This document shows, in pieces, positions 16,657-25,900 of a stretch of DNA of 64,000 bases (positions are counted from its first letter, which is position 1; every line of letters starts with the position of its first letter). Source of the DNA: Nitrincola tibetensis (GTDB lineage: Bacteria; Pseudomonadota; Gammaproteobacteria; Pseudomonadales; Balneatricaceae); assembly GCF_003284585.1 (NCBI RefSeq), contig NZ_QKRX01000011.1, positions 1-64,000 on the forward strand, written 5' to 3'. Made by a program: the position numbers and the translations under genes. The notes beneath the pieces are model-generated. The model saw only the letters and a program-made list of their open reading frames with translations, was not told the origin of the DNA and did no database searches.

Positions 16657-16949
16657 AAACTCAGTACTTTTTGTTTTCTGATCCAGACTATATGAGACGC
16701 CATGTCAGGATCTGACTTTAATGCCTCAAGCGAGTTAAACCGCAAGGCCAACTCCATCTCATCATGTCGTCTATGCACCGCTCGATGACAGGGATAACAC
16801 AACCAAATTCCCTGTTGTAATTGCTCTAGTGTGTAGTGCTTTTGAAATCGTGCTCGACGATGAACCTTGCGAGGTATTAAATGGTGAAAAGTCAGTGGCG
16901 CATCTCTCTGACACAATTCGCAGTAACTATTTTCAGGTTTTTTTCGCAC
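16653..16949 (-). CDS. HNH-type zinc-binding protein
   Basis: A 98-residue protein with CELCQRDAPLTFHHLIPRK, then IWLCYPCHRAVHRRHDEME: a C-x-x-C...H-H...C-x-x-C-H-x-x-x-H arrangement of HNH nuclease-like domains. The GTG at 16949 is chosen since AAAGGAG lies 6 bases upstream; a TTG seven codons earlier lacks such a site. The stop overlaps the ATG of the CLCA_X gene, so the two are made together. Nuclease activity is possible but unproven; the family is often a stand-alone housekeeping-type gene. A decayed second copy of its tail lies at 12333-12415. Confidence 0.8.
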   Translation of the reverse strand: MRKKPENSYCELCQRDAPLTFHHLIPRKVHRRARFQKHYTLEQLQQGIWLCYPCHRAVHRRHDEMELALRFNSLEALKSDPDMASHIVWIRKQKVLSL

Positions 16950-17160
16950 CTTGATCTCCTTTAGGCTCAAAGGCAGATGATTAATTTATCGCATAAACCC
17001 TCACATCCTCAAACGTTTCTAGCAACAGTTATTCGAAGCAATTTGGTATTTGGATTAAGCTATCTGTTCACATACCACAAAAGCGGAACTATGCACTGAT
17101 CGAAATCAGTGACGAAAACGATTTTTATAACCAAGGTTTATTCATTAAAAATTGTCGAAA

Positions 17161-17721
17161 TTAAGGGGTCAACCTAGTGAATTGGTTACTCTCAAATCTA
17201 GCGCGCTTATGACCATCTCGACTCAAGCTTAACCAGTCGATAAACTTAATATGCAGATCTAGAATACACAACGCATGCTGATTCTCAGACAGTAACCCAT
17301 CGTTGAACAACGGGCTACTTGGTGCTTGAATGCTAAGATAATCGGCTGCACCCGCCGTTAAACGTACCTGCTCCCACACACTCTGAATTCTTTCATGGTC
17401 ATCACAAACGCTCGCTAAAGCATGAATGCGTAATTGCCAATTGAGATATCTGCACCAAAACACCAGAGAAACCTCAGGTTGATTCAAGATTTGCGAAACT
17501 TTTGGGCTTCGTTTGTCCGTATAAATTGTTAACTTCCCATTCAAAGCGTCTGTTTCTCTTAAAACGACGGTTCGAGCATCAGGAAAACCTGCTGAGTCAA
17601 CGGTTGCCAGAATAGGAGTCCTCCAACCATGATCACGATTTCGGATGGCATTTTCTAACTCATTCCAGATGCTGCGTTGGATAGAGAAAAGGTCCTTCTG
17701 TCGCTGCTCAATATCTGTCAT
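17161..17721 (-). CDS. Pyridoxamine 5'-phosphate oxidase-like flavoprotein (Alr4036 type)
   Basis: A 186-residue protein with the split-barrel FMN-binding pattern: WRTPILATVDSAGFPDARTV followed by VLRETD, YTDKRSPKV, VSLVFWCRYLNWQLRIHALA. These correspond to the PNPOx-like domain of the Alr4036 type, which lacks the canonical PdxH C-terminal dimerisation region, so it is probably a general flavin reductase or oxidase rather than true PdxH. The ATG at 17721 is preferred over an upstream TTG. It stands alone; the adjacent toxin-antitoxin operon is divergent. Confidence 0.8.
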   Translation of the reverse strand: MTDIEQRQKDLFSIQRSIWNELENAIRNRDHGWRTPILATVDSAGFPDARTVVLRETDALNGKLTIYTDKRSPKVSQILNQPEVSLVFWCRYLNWQLRIHALASVCDDHERIQSVWEQVRLTAGAADYLSIQAPSSPLFNDGLLSENQHALCILDLHIKFIDWLSLSRDGHKRARFESNQFTRLTP

Positions 17722-17872
17722 TCTAAGAAATTCCAATTGTTTGATTGACCACCAATAAAAATAACCCTCTAGCCAAAAAATTGTAAATATTCCTCACAAC
17801 TCAACGCCAGCCGATTAGCTGACACACTGCAGAAAAGTGTGCCCAGAAGCTCTAATATTATATTGAACCTTT

Positions 17873-17948
17873 TTGAGACCTCCCACAACAAAACAGAACA
17901 CCCGCCCCAATTGAGACCAACGCTTGATAAAAGCCCCATATGAGACTA
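17873..17948 (+). promoter_or_regulatory. TTGAGACC repeats upstream of toxin-antitoxin operon
   Basis: TTGAGACC occurs at 17873-17880 and 17911-17918 and a variant ATGAGACT at 17940-17947, all in the same direction, ending 36 bases before the antitoxin start. Antitoxins of this type normally repress their own promoter; these repeats are the only repeated motif seen there. Binding is inferred. Confidence 0.35.
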
Positions 17949-17982
17949 ACATGTCAATATGATTCAATTTGGGAGCAAAGCA

Positions 17983-18381
17983 ATGACAACGGTAGCAGAA
18001 GCCCAAGATGCTCCAAGTATCAATCATGGTGCAGCATTCAAAATGGGCAACAATATCCTTGATAAATGGGGATGCTCTGCTGCTCAAAAACAGGCTATTT
18101 TGGGCATTCCAAAAAGTTCGTTTCATCGCTATCAAAAAGATGCCAGCACCGTCTCTTTAAGCAGTGATCAGCTTGAGCGCCTAAGCTATCTTGCCAACAT
18201 TCATCAGGCACTCAGAATGGTGTTCTCCAACCCTGATAACGTATATGGCTTTATGGCTATGGTAAATCATAATCCATACTTCAATGGCAGGACACCGCTA
18301 TCAATTATTAGCACAGGCAATTTTGGCGCATTGTATGAGGTGTTCAAACGAATCGACAGTATGAGAAGCGGGCAATGGTAG
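17983..18381 (+). CDS. MbcA/ParS/Xre-type antitoxin
   Basis: A 132-residue protein of the MbcA/ParS/Xre antitoxin family (DUF2384 C-terminus). The Xre-like part is KWGCSAAQKQAILGIPKSSF followed by HRYQ; the toxin-binding part includes LERLSYLANIHQALRMVFSN and PYFNGRTPLSIISTGNFGAL, the family signature around F-N-G-x-x-P-L. The ATG at 17983 has GGGAG 7 bases upstream and is preferred over an in-frame ATG at 17959. It overlaps the RES toxin gene by 7 bases, the standard antitoxin-first order. Confidence 0.88.
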   Translation: MTTVAEAQDAPSINHGAAFKMGNNILDKWGCSAAQKQAILGIPKSSFHRYQKDASTVSLSSDQLERLSYLANIHQALRMVFSNPDNVYGFMAMVNHNPYFNGRTPLSIISTGNFGALYEVFKRIDSMRSGQW

Positions 18382-19052
18382 ACAAGCAACCGCACGTTTC
18401 TTTTTCAAAACAAGAAGCCTATCGAATGGTTAACTCAAAGTTCCCTCCCATTACGTTGTTCGATGACGTAATAAGCGCGGAGGACTTTGAGACGGCCTAT
18501 GCCTTGCAAGCATTAACCAACCCTAGAATTCTTAACGCGCTTGGCGACCTAACGCTTATTCCTACAGAGGAGATACCTTTTGGTATTACAGGGGTAAATT
18601 ATGCAACAGCCCCATTTACCCATGTTAATCCTGACGGTTCTCGTTTCAGTGATGGCGCATTCGGCATACTTTACCTTGCCGATACCACCGCCACAGCCAT
18701 CGCAGAGACTCGATATCATCAAGAAAAGTATTTTCGGAATGTTGAAGGTCTCCATTACGACACTGTTGATATGCGATGCCTCAAATTTAGGTTTTCGGCC
18801 AAGCTGATTAATGCGGCGTCTATTGATGCAATCCACGCACCTGATGATTACACGACCTCCCGTATTTTTGGTGCGCAGGTTAAAAAGTCAGGAGAGGCTG
18901 GACTTCAATATCGCTCTGTCAGAAATGAAACGTCTATTTGCTGGGGACTCATGTCTCCTTCATATGTAGAGTCCGCCGTTCAAACTCGGCACTTTGAGTT
19001 CGTCTTTGATGGTGAGAGTATTTCAAAGGTTCGTGAACTCAAGTTCACTTGA
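18375..19052 (+). CDS. RES-domain toxin
   Basis: A 225-residue RES-domain protein. Conserved residues include an Arg in the early part (AYRMVNSKFPP), FSDGAFGILYLADTTATAIA followed by ETRYH, and the C-terminal SICWGLMSP block with the R-E-S-like region replaced by RNETS. RES toxins are ADP-ribosyl-type enzymes that deplete NAD+ or modify targets and stop growth; the preceding antitoxin blocks them. The start overlaps the antitoxin stop (ATGGTAG). Both frames are intact, so the pair should be functional. Confidence 0.87.
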   Translation: MVDKQPHVSFSKQEAYRMVNSKFPPITLFDDVISAEDFETAYALQALTNPRILNALGDLTLIPTEEIPFGITGVNYATAPFTHVNPDGSRFSDGAFGILYLADTTATAIAETRYHQEKYFRNVEGLHYDTVDMRCLKFRFSAKLINAASIDAIHAPDDYTTSRIFGAQVKKSGEAGLQYRSVRNETSICWGLMSPSYVESAVQTRHFEFVFDGESISKVRELKFT

Positions 19053-19142
19053 GTTCATAGCACCTGAGTTTTCCGCTTCGAAGTCAAAAATAGCTAGATA
19101 TATAGACATTCCATAAAAGCCATCTACCACCACCTATCAAAT

Positions 19143-19165
19143 ATTATGTTATAGTATAACAAATG
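19143..19165 (+). promoter_or_regulatory. Zur box in front of the thrS operon
   Basis: ATGTTATAGTATAACAAAT contains the inverted repeat GTTATA-G-TATAAC (19148-19160), the core of the gammaproteobacterial Zur box (consensus near GTTATANTATAAC). It lies 34 bases before the thrS start, where bound Zur would block the promoter. Zur releases this site when zinc is scarce. Functionally consistent with the COG0523 GTPase and DksA2-like genes downstream. Confidence 0.8.
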
Positions 19166-19193
19166 AATCTGTTTTTGGCCTTCTGAGTTAACC

Positions 19194-21200
19194 ATGAATG
19201 ATATAAATCAAACCACTTGCACCCTTACAATCACCTTGCCAAACGAGGATGAGCTTCATCTTCCCTCCCCAACAACACTGCTAGAAATCGCACACAAAAT
19301 TGGACCCGGTTTAGCCAAAAGCGCCATTGCAGGTCGTGTGAATGATCGGTTAGCTGATTTATCTGACCCTATTACAAGCGATGCAAGCGTCGAAATTATT
19401 ACCGCCAAAGACTCAGGCGCGTTAGAGATCATTCGGCATTCATGCGCCCATTTGGTGGGGCATGCGGTCAAGCAACTGTATCCTGATGCCGAAATGGTCA
19501 TAGGACCTGTGATCGAAAATGGTTTTTATTACGATATTGCATACGAGCGCCCTTTTACGCCAAACGACTTACAGGCGATTGAGGAGCGGATGAAAAAACT
19601 CATCGCCCAGAACTATCAGGTTATCAAGAAAATGACGCCTCGAGATGAAGCCATCCGTCTTTTTAGCGAACGTAATGAACACTATAAATTATGTTTAATC
19701 GAAGATATGCCCGAAGAAACATCACTGGGCCTCTACTTTCATCAAGAATACGTGGATATGTGTCGAGGTCCTCATGTTCCCAACACGCGCTTTCTAAAGC
19801 ACGTTCAGCTGACTAAACTCTCGGGCGCCTATTGGCGAGGCGATGCCAGCAACGAACAATTGCAGCGTATTTATGGCACGGCATGGGCCGATAAAGAGGC
19901 ATTAAAAGCCTATATAAAGCGCATTGAGGAAGCAGAGAAACGAGATCATCGCCGTTTAGGACGCCAACTGGGATTGTTCCACTTTCAAGAGGAAGCACCT
20001 GGCTCCGTTTTTTGGCACCCACATGGCTGGACTCTACTTCAAATCCTCATTAATTATATGCGCCGTCGACAAAAAAACAGTGGCTATGTTGAAGTAAATA
20101 CCCCCGATCTTATGGATAGAAGCCTCTGGGAAACCTCGGGTCATTGGCAGAACTATCGTGATCATATGTTTACTACGCAAACCGAGGATGAACGGCATTT
20201 AGCACTCAAACCCATGAACTGCCCTGGCAGCGTCCTTCTATATAAACACGGCCTAAAAAGCTACCGTGATTTACCCATACGCATGGGCGAATTTGGCAAA
20301 GTTCACCGCTACGAACCATCAGGATCACTTCATGGCTTATTGCGCGTCAGGCACTTCACTCAAGACGATGCACATATCTACTGCACGCCTGAGCAAATGA
20401 ATGAAGAATGCCGTCGCGTTGTTGAATTAGTCTTAGACATCTACAAAGAATTCGGGTTTGACAATATACATCTAAAACTTTCCACCCGCCCAGAGAACCG
20501 AATGGGCAGTGATGCAGTGTGGGACCGTTTAGAGGAAGCACTTGTCACCTCTCTAGAGTCGATGAACTTGTCTTACACTTTAAACCCCGGTGAAGGCGCT
20601 TTTTACGGTCCTAAACTTGAATTTGTTTTACGCGATGCCATTGGACGAGACTGGCAATGCGGAACACTTCAAGTCGACATGAACCTGCCTGAACGATTCG
20701 GTCTAGAGTTTGTAGATGAGCAAGGTGAGCGCCAGCGCCCAGTCATGCTTCATCGCGCCCTGTTTGGATCATTAGAGCGCTTCATCGGTATTTTAATTGA
20801 ACATCATGCGGGTAAATTACCGGCGTGGCTTGCTCCCGTTCAAGCGGTGGTCATGTCGATCACGGAGGCTCAATCCGATTACGCCAATGCAGTGACGGAT
20901 ATCCTTTCAGGGGCGGGTCTTCGTGCAATAGCAGACATCAGAAATGAAAAAATCAGCTATAAAATTCGCGAACAAACACTGCAACGCATCCCCTACTTAT
21001 TGATTGTGGGCGCAAGAGAGGCCGAAAACGCTCAGGTCACTCTAAGGCACCGCGATGGAGAAGATTTAGGCACCTTCTCAGTTGAAGAAGTAGTAAAGCG
21101 TCTCAACACAGAATGCGCCGCACCCGATAGAGAAACACAGGAACGTCAGCAAGCGGCAAGACTCGCCGCTATCACACACTTAACCGCCGCAACCTGTTAG
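19194..21200 (+). CDS. thrS: Threonyl-tRNA synthetase, probable zinc-starvation paralogue
   Basis: A 668-residue class II synthetase, slightly longer than the usual 640. Order: TGS domain (1-70), editing domain with HSCAH at 82-86 and C190/H194 in DMCRGPH, catalytic domain and C-terminal anticodon-binding domain. The catalytic zinc ligands C343 (MNCPGS), H394 (DDAHIYC) and H520 (VMLHRA) are all present, offset by 9 from the E. coli C334/H385/H511. It charges tRNA-Thr. The usual infC-rpmI-rplT genes are absent; instead a Zur box precedes it and a COG0523 GTPase follows 9 bases after its stop, so it is likely a second, zinc-regulated copy. That the genome has another thrS is inference. Confidence 0.9.
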   Translation: MNDINQTTCTLTITLPNEDELHLPSPTTLLEIAHKIGPGLAKSAIAGRVNDRLADLSDPITSDASVEIITAKDSGALEIIRHSCAHLVGHAVKQLYPDAEMVIGPVIENGFYYDIAYERPFTPNDLQAIEERMKKLIAQNYQVIKKMTPRDEAIRLFSERNEHYKLCLIEDMPEETSLGLYFHQEYVDMCRGPHVPNTRFLKHVQLTKLSGAYWRGDASNEQLQRIYGTAWADKEALKAYIKRIEEAEKRDHRRLGRQLGLFHFQEEAPGSVFWHPHGWTLLQILINYMRRRQKNSGYVEVNTPDLMDRSLWETSGHWQNYRDHMFTTQTEDERHLALKPMNCPGSVLLYKHGLKSYRDLPIRMGEFGKVHRYEPSGSLHGLLRVRHFTQDDAHIYCTPEQMNEECRRVVELVLDIYKEFGFDNIHLKLSTRPENRMGSDAVWDRLEEALVTSLESMNLSYTLNPGEGAFYGPKLEFVLRDAIGRDWQCGTLQVDMNLPERFGLEFVDEQGERQRPVMLHRALFGSLERFIGILIEHHAGKLPAWLAPVQAVVMSITEAQSDYANAVTDILSGAGLRAIADIRNEKISYKIREQTLQRIPYLLIVGAREAENAQVTLRHRDGEDLGTFSVEEVVKRLNTECAAPDRETQERQQAARLAAITHLTAATC

Positions 21201-21209
21201 GGGTTTTAT

Positions 21210-22412
21210 ATGAATACGCTCGAAAAACGCTTACCCGTAACGGTTTTATCAGGCTACTTAGGCGCCGGTAAAACCACAGTCCTGAATCACATACTCAATA
21301 ACCGCGACGGCCTCAAAGTAGCGGTGATCGTCAATGATATGAGTGAAGTGAATATTGATGCGGCACAGGTTCAACAAGAAGTCTCGTTAAATCGATCTGA
21401 AGAAAAACTGGTCGAAATGAGCAACGGCTGTATTTGTTGTACCCTGCGTGAAGATTTGCTGCTCGAAGTCAGAAAACTTGCAGAAGAAGGTCGTTTCGAC
21501 TGTCTGGTCATTGAGTCTACTGGGATCTCTGAACCCTTACCTGTTGCAGAAACCTTTACCTTTGCAGATGAAGATGGCATTAGTCTTTCAGACATCGCCA
21601 AACTCGACACCATGGTGACCCTTGTTGATGGCGTTAATTTTTTACAGGATTATGATGCCGCCTATTCGCTTCAGGACACGGATGAAAACCTTGGTGAGGA
21701 GGATGAGCGCAGTGTCACGGACCTGCTAGTGGAACAGGTGGAATTCAGCGATGTTATTTTAATCAGCAAAACCGATTTAGTCAGTGATGAGGATATCAAG
21801 CGTCTAACTGGTATTCTTCGAAGCTTAAATACGGATGCTGACATTATTCCGATACAAAGGGGCGCAGCTCCCCTAGATAAACTACTGAACACCGGACGTT
21901 TTAGTTTTGAGCGAGCGCAACAAGCGCCCGGTTGGCTGAAAGAAATGCGCGGCGAACACATTCCTGAAACTGAAGAATACGGTATTTCCAGTTTTGTTTA
22001 TCGGGCACGCCGCCCTTTCGATCCCGCCAAATTTTATCAATTTCTAAATACCCGAGTGACTGAAGGCAAACTTATTCGCTCTAAGGGGTTTTTCTGGCTA
22101 GCCACTCGACCCGAGTTTGCAGGTCAATGGAGCCAAGCGGGTGGCATAGGTCACCACAGCATGGCCGGGCTTTTCTGGAAAGCCGTACCCAAAAACCGCT
22201 GGCCTGATGATCCTGAATACTTAAAGTCGATTGAAGAAATCTGGGTAGAGCCCTTCGGTGATATGCGACAAGAGTTGGTGTTTATTGGACAGAACCTTAA
22301 TCAAAAAGCCATGATTGACTCACTCGATAACTGTCTGATCACCGACGCGCAATTATTAGCGGGTAAGTCAGAGTGGGCTTTGCTCGACGATCCTTTTCCA
22401 GCTTGGGAGTAA
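21210..22412 (+). CDS. COG0523-family GTPase (ZigA/YciC-type zinc metallochaperone)
   Basis: A 400-residue G3E GTPase. The G-loop GYLGAGKT is at 15-22, the metal-binding CxCC motif is C74-I-C-C77 in [21 protein letters not shown] follows, and ISKTDL gives guanine specificity. The C-terminal CobW_C domain starts around 255 ([16 protein letters not shown]). Members under Zur control are thought to hand zinc to selected enzymes during starvation. Gene order thrS-COG0523-dksA places it in that group, and ThrS, a zinc enzyme, is a natural client. It is 9 bases after thrS and 4 before dksA, so it is co-transcribed. Confidence 0.9.
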   Translation: MNTLEKRLPVTVLSGYLGAGKTTVLNHILNNRDGLKVAVIVNDMSEVNIDAAQVQQEVSLNRSEEKLVEMSNGCICCTLREDLLLEVRKLAEEGRFDCLVIESTGISEPLPVAETFTFADEDGISLSDIAKLDTMVTLVDGVNFLQDYDAAYSLQDTDENLGEEDERSVTDLLVEQVEFSDVILISKTDLVSDEDIKRLTGILRSLNTDADIIPIQRGAAPLDKLLNTGRFSFERAQQAPGWLKEMRGEHIPETEEYGISSFVYRARRPFDPAKFYQFLNTRVTEGKLIRSKGFFWLATRPEFAGQWSQAGGIGHHSMAGLFWKAVPKNRWPDDPEYLKSIEEIWVEPFGDMRQELVFIGQNLNQKAMIDSLDNCLITDAQLLAGKSEWALLDDPFPAWE

Positions 22413-22416
22413 TATC

Positions 22417-22824
22417 ATGATAATAACAAAAGAGCAGCTACTTCAGGCATCTGAATCAGAGTATATGAATGATGACCAGTTGGATTTTTTTAAAGTCTTG
22501 CTGGAGGACTTAAAATTTCAGACTCTAGAAGACATTGAAGCAAGCAAAAATGAGCTCTCACATCCACCTGAAATGAATGATGAGGGTGATCGTGCCGCTT
22601 ACGAAGAAGAGTCAAGTATTCGGCTCAGAACGCTAGATAGAGATCGAAAGTTAATCCCAAAAATTGATGCTGCGCTTAAACGGATTAATGATAAAACGTA
22701 TGGCTACTGCTTGGAGTCTGGAGAGCCCATTGGCATCCCCAGACTCTTGACTCGACCCACTGCCGAGCTTTGTATTGAAATAAAAACACTCGCAGAAATG
22801 AAAGATAGGAATTACTCGAGGTAA
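22417..22824 (+). CDS. dksA2: DksA paralogue with incomplete zinc finger (DksA2-like)
   Basis: A 135-residue DksA/TraR protein. The coiled-coil tip motif D55-x-x-D58-x-A60 needed for action on RNA polymerase is present (MNDEGDRAAYEEES). Of the four zinc-finger cysteines, C98 and C119 remain but the second and fourth positions are S101 and I122, so zinc is unlikely to be bound. This matches DksA2 of Pseudomonas, which replaces DksA as the ppGpp cofactor when zinc is short. Location at the end of a Zur-box operon agrees. The hairpin after it should end the operon. Confidence 0.87.
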   Translation: MIITKEQLLQASESEYMNDDQLDFFKVLLEDLKFQTLEDIEASKNELSHPPEMNDEGDRAAYEEESSIRLRTLDRDRKLIPKIDAALKRINDKTYGYCLESGEPIGIPRLLTRPTAELCIEIKTLAEMKDRNYSR

Positions 22825-22828
22825 GCGA

Positions 22829-22852
22829 AGGCCAAGGTTTATTTCTTGGCCT
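22829..22852 (+). terminator. Terminator of the thrS-COG0523-dksA2 operon
   Basis: AGGCCAAG (22829-22836) pairs with CTTGGCCT (22845-22852) over an 8-base loop containing TTTATTT, five bases after the dksA2 stop. It also lies downstream of pilY1 on the other strand. Confidence 0.55.
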
Positions 22853-22916
22853 AGCAACACAAATTCAAGCTAGAACACCTACGCCCAGAGAGAATAAGAT
22901 GTCCGTCCAGAGCTCA

Positions 22917-25900
22917 TTATAATAAAACTTCCCGCCATGAAGTACGCAAAATAATATCGGGTTGCAATTGAGTCTCTGCTGATTCGCAGATTCCCTCTTC
23001 ATCACAGGTAATCATTGTGTCTTCTATAAAAACAGGATTTCCAGTTGGGCTTGATGTTCCCAACCCAGATACAGGCACTTTTTTATTATCAAAGGTCACA
23101 TAATCAGACTCATCAAACACCTCGTCTGAATTTACATCAAAAAAGCTGTAACTCAGTCTTCCTCCAGTAAATGGATCTATCACCATCTGATAGCCCCGCC
23201 CACCTGGCATACACCGATCATTAAAATCAGGTATACGAGACGTCCCCAAGAGCAGCCGCCCTCTAAAAACATTACTCAGCACCATTCTCTCCCCTTCCTT
23301 ACCAAATGTTGGGGAAACCAAAGGAATAAACCAACCAGACTTACCCGCCATTTCGTTTGTAGTTCCCTCACTTATCACACGCAGATCGCGACCAGCGGCA
23401 ACGACTTCAGCAAGAATTTGTCGCTCAACCAACTGATCTTTTTTAATCAACGTATTTGAGTCCTTTAGTCCATACCATGTTTGTAAAGACTTATCCGCAA
23501 CATCTTCAGCGACTAAATAGCGCCCTGTACCAAAGAAAATCCAGCGTTGCAGATCACTAGTATACGGATTCTGACCCAATAAAGGTGCGCTCGATATGGG
23601 TTGCCCACCCGTCTCGAATAACTTAGTGACCACTGGATTCGGGCTCAATAGACTTGAGAATTTCCATAAATTCCCTTTTTGATCGCCTGCAAAAACCAAG
23701 TCGATGAAACCTTGCTTAGCTGAATCCCACACTGATACTGCAGATAAACCATTTCCTGCCGCAACTCCTGTGTCTATCCATTCAATTTTTCCAGTATCGA
23801 TGCTAACGAGCAATAGCTGCGCCTTACCAGATTGACTGTTTAAACCATTACCCAAAATGACACGCCAATCACCATCCGCAACTTGAGCGATAACCGGCCT
23901 ACCCAGTGTTACGCCCAGCTCTGGAGCATTTTCAGCACTGATTTCCCAAAGTAAGCTAACGCTATTGGGATTAGTAACATCTAACGCAAAAATGCCACGA
24001 CCTCCCAAGCCAAGACTACCGACAAGAATACTTCTCCATTGATTGTTTATAAAGACGTCTGCAGCAGCCAACTCACCATCAACCAAATATTCATGCTCAT
24101 AGTCAGGGTTCGCTAATTCAGCCATCTGTCCTTTTATCACTGCATTAGGTACGAAAGCAAAAGTTTCAACCCCCGTATTAGCATCAAAGCCATGCAACAT
24201 GCCCGAGTTACTACCAGCATACACTCTTGGTGCGCGCGATTTTTGGGATCTTGCCCAAGTTAGGTAGCTATTTGCACCTTTAAATTTATAGCCCTCATAT
24301 CGAGCGACATTCTCGGGACTACCAATGTAGATAGGCAAAGAATTGATGAATGTGCCCAAGACAGATTGTCGAGTCCGATAAACTCCATCTGGCTGAGAAA
24401 GCTCAAAACTACGATCCCCTCGAAGGTAGTTAACGAGTAACTCACTGCTAAGGGATGCTTTTTGATCAGCCGTTAGGGAGTCAAAGGCAAAAGGCACTAA
24501 AACAGGTTGATGGTTCAATGAATAGGCACCAGAGTGAGTAAAGATCTTACGCCCCCCAATTAGTTCCCAAGTAGGCAACTGCTCACTGGCTTTCCAAACT
24601 CGCTCACTACCCCCAACTGCAAGTGGTTTATAGGCGACTAGGTCTCCACTCCAATTATTTGAATTGTATTCAGTAGTGAAAGTTAAAGTATTGTTGTTGA
24701 ATTCACTACTGGTCGCGACCACTCCACCACCAGAGGCAAAGCGTTCAGAGCTTATATTCTTAAATGCATCTTCTAAACTTTGAACCATTTTATCGGCCTC
24801 ACTCGCAACATAAAAATTGCGAGGACGCTTGTCGCCAGTTTGAGCGAGTACATCACCGGAATCATGCCACCAATTATCAGGAATTGGACCTGTAAAGGTT
24901 TCTGGATCAAAATCATCTGGAATCTGCAACCCGCCATATTTAGCGGCCAACCAATACTGGTTACTATTTTTACCCGCCAAAACTTGACCTTCACGCACAT
25001 CTACCCAGTGTGTTGACAGCGTTTGCTTCCCTTGAAGGTCCGGCCTCAAGTCAGACGTCCTTGCATGATAGGCCATACCAACCATGTAAGCAGAGTTCTC
25101 TCGTCCGGTGAAGGGGGTATTAATCGTTATACCTTCTAACTGAGCCACTTTTCCGGTCCAACTAACAACACCTTTGTCTCCATAGCTCACATCTGATGCG
25201 ACCCGCTGAGGAACCGTAGAAGGCTCATCATTTGTCCGAGTATTTCCAGGTAAGTTTTTATCTCGATGGGTGTTCACATCCCCAATGCCCAGAATAGCAC
25301 CTGCTTGACACCAATATTGATAGGGATCATTCCAATCAGTGATGACAGGGAAAGCATCCGCTAACTCCCAACGCTGCTTTTCTGTTAGCTGATTTGCAGG
25401 TACCGATGAATACGCCAGAATAGGCTGCTGATTTTTCATATAACGCAGCGCGTGGTAATACAGCTCACTAACGGGGTCAAATGATTTGTGTTGTTTCTCG
25501 GTTAACTGTCCAAACTTATTTAAATAGTTAATAACACCACTATTGATAATGTGAAAGTTCGAGTCTTTGATGTCGTAATAGGTATTTGTGGAGCTTGCAT
25601 CATTTGGATCCGGATTAGTGACAAGTACCCCAGTGACTGGATCCCACTCCCGATTAGGGTTATCCTCCATTTGTCCAGATGTTGGATTTAAGCGAACAGG
25701 GCCTACATACTTCTGCCTAGCACGCATGACACCACCGTCTCGGAGCATATCATGATCGTTTAAAAAAGCAAAAACACTATACCGCATCCTTGATGCATAC
25801 TCTTGAATTAAGCCTTCTGGCTTCCAACCCTCTTTATATTGAACACAATTTGATTCCAGCAAGCCTTGTACGCATACAGCTACGCGCACATAAAAATCGA

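Noticed and set aside
19141-19193. tRNA-like or T-box-like leader before thrS
   Set aside because: The leader is only about 35 bases and holds a Zur box, with no room for a leader RNA structure.
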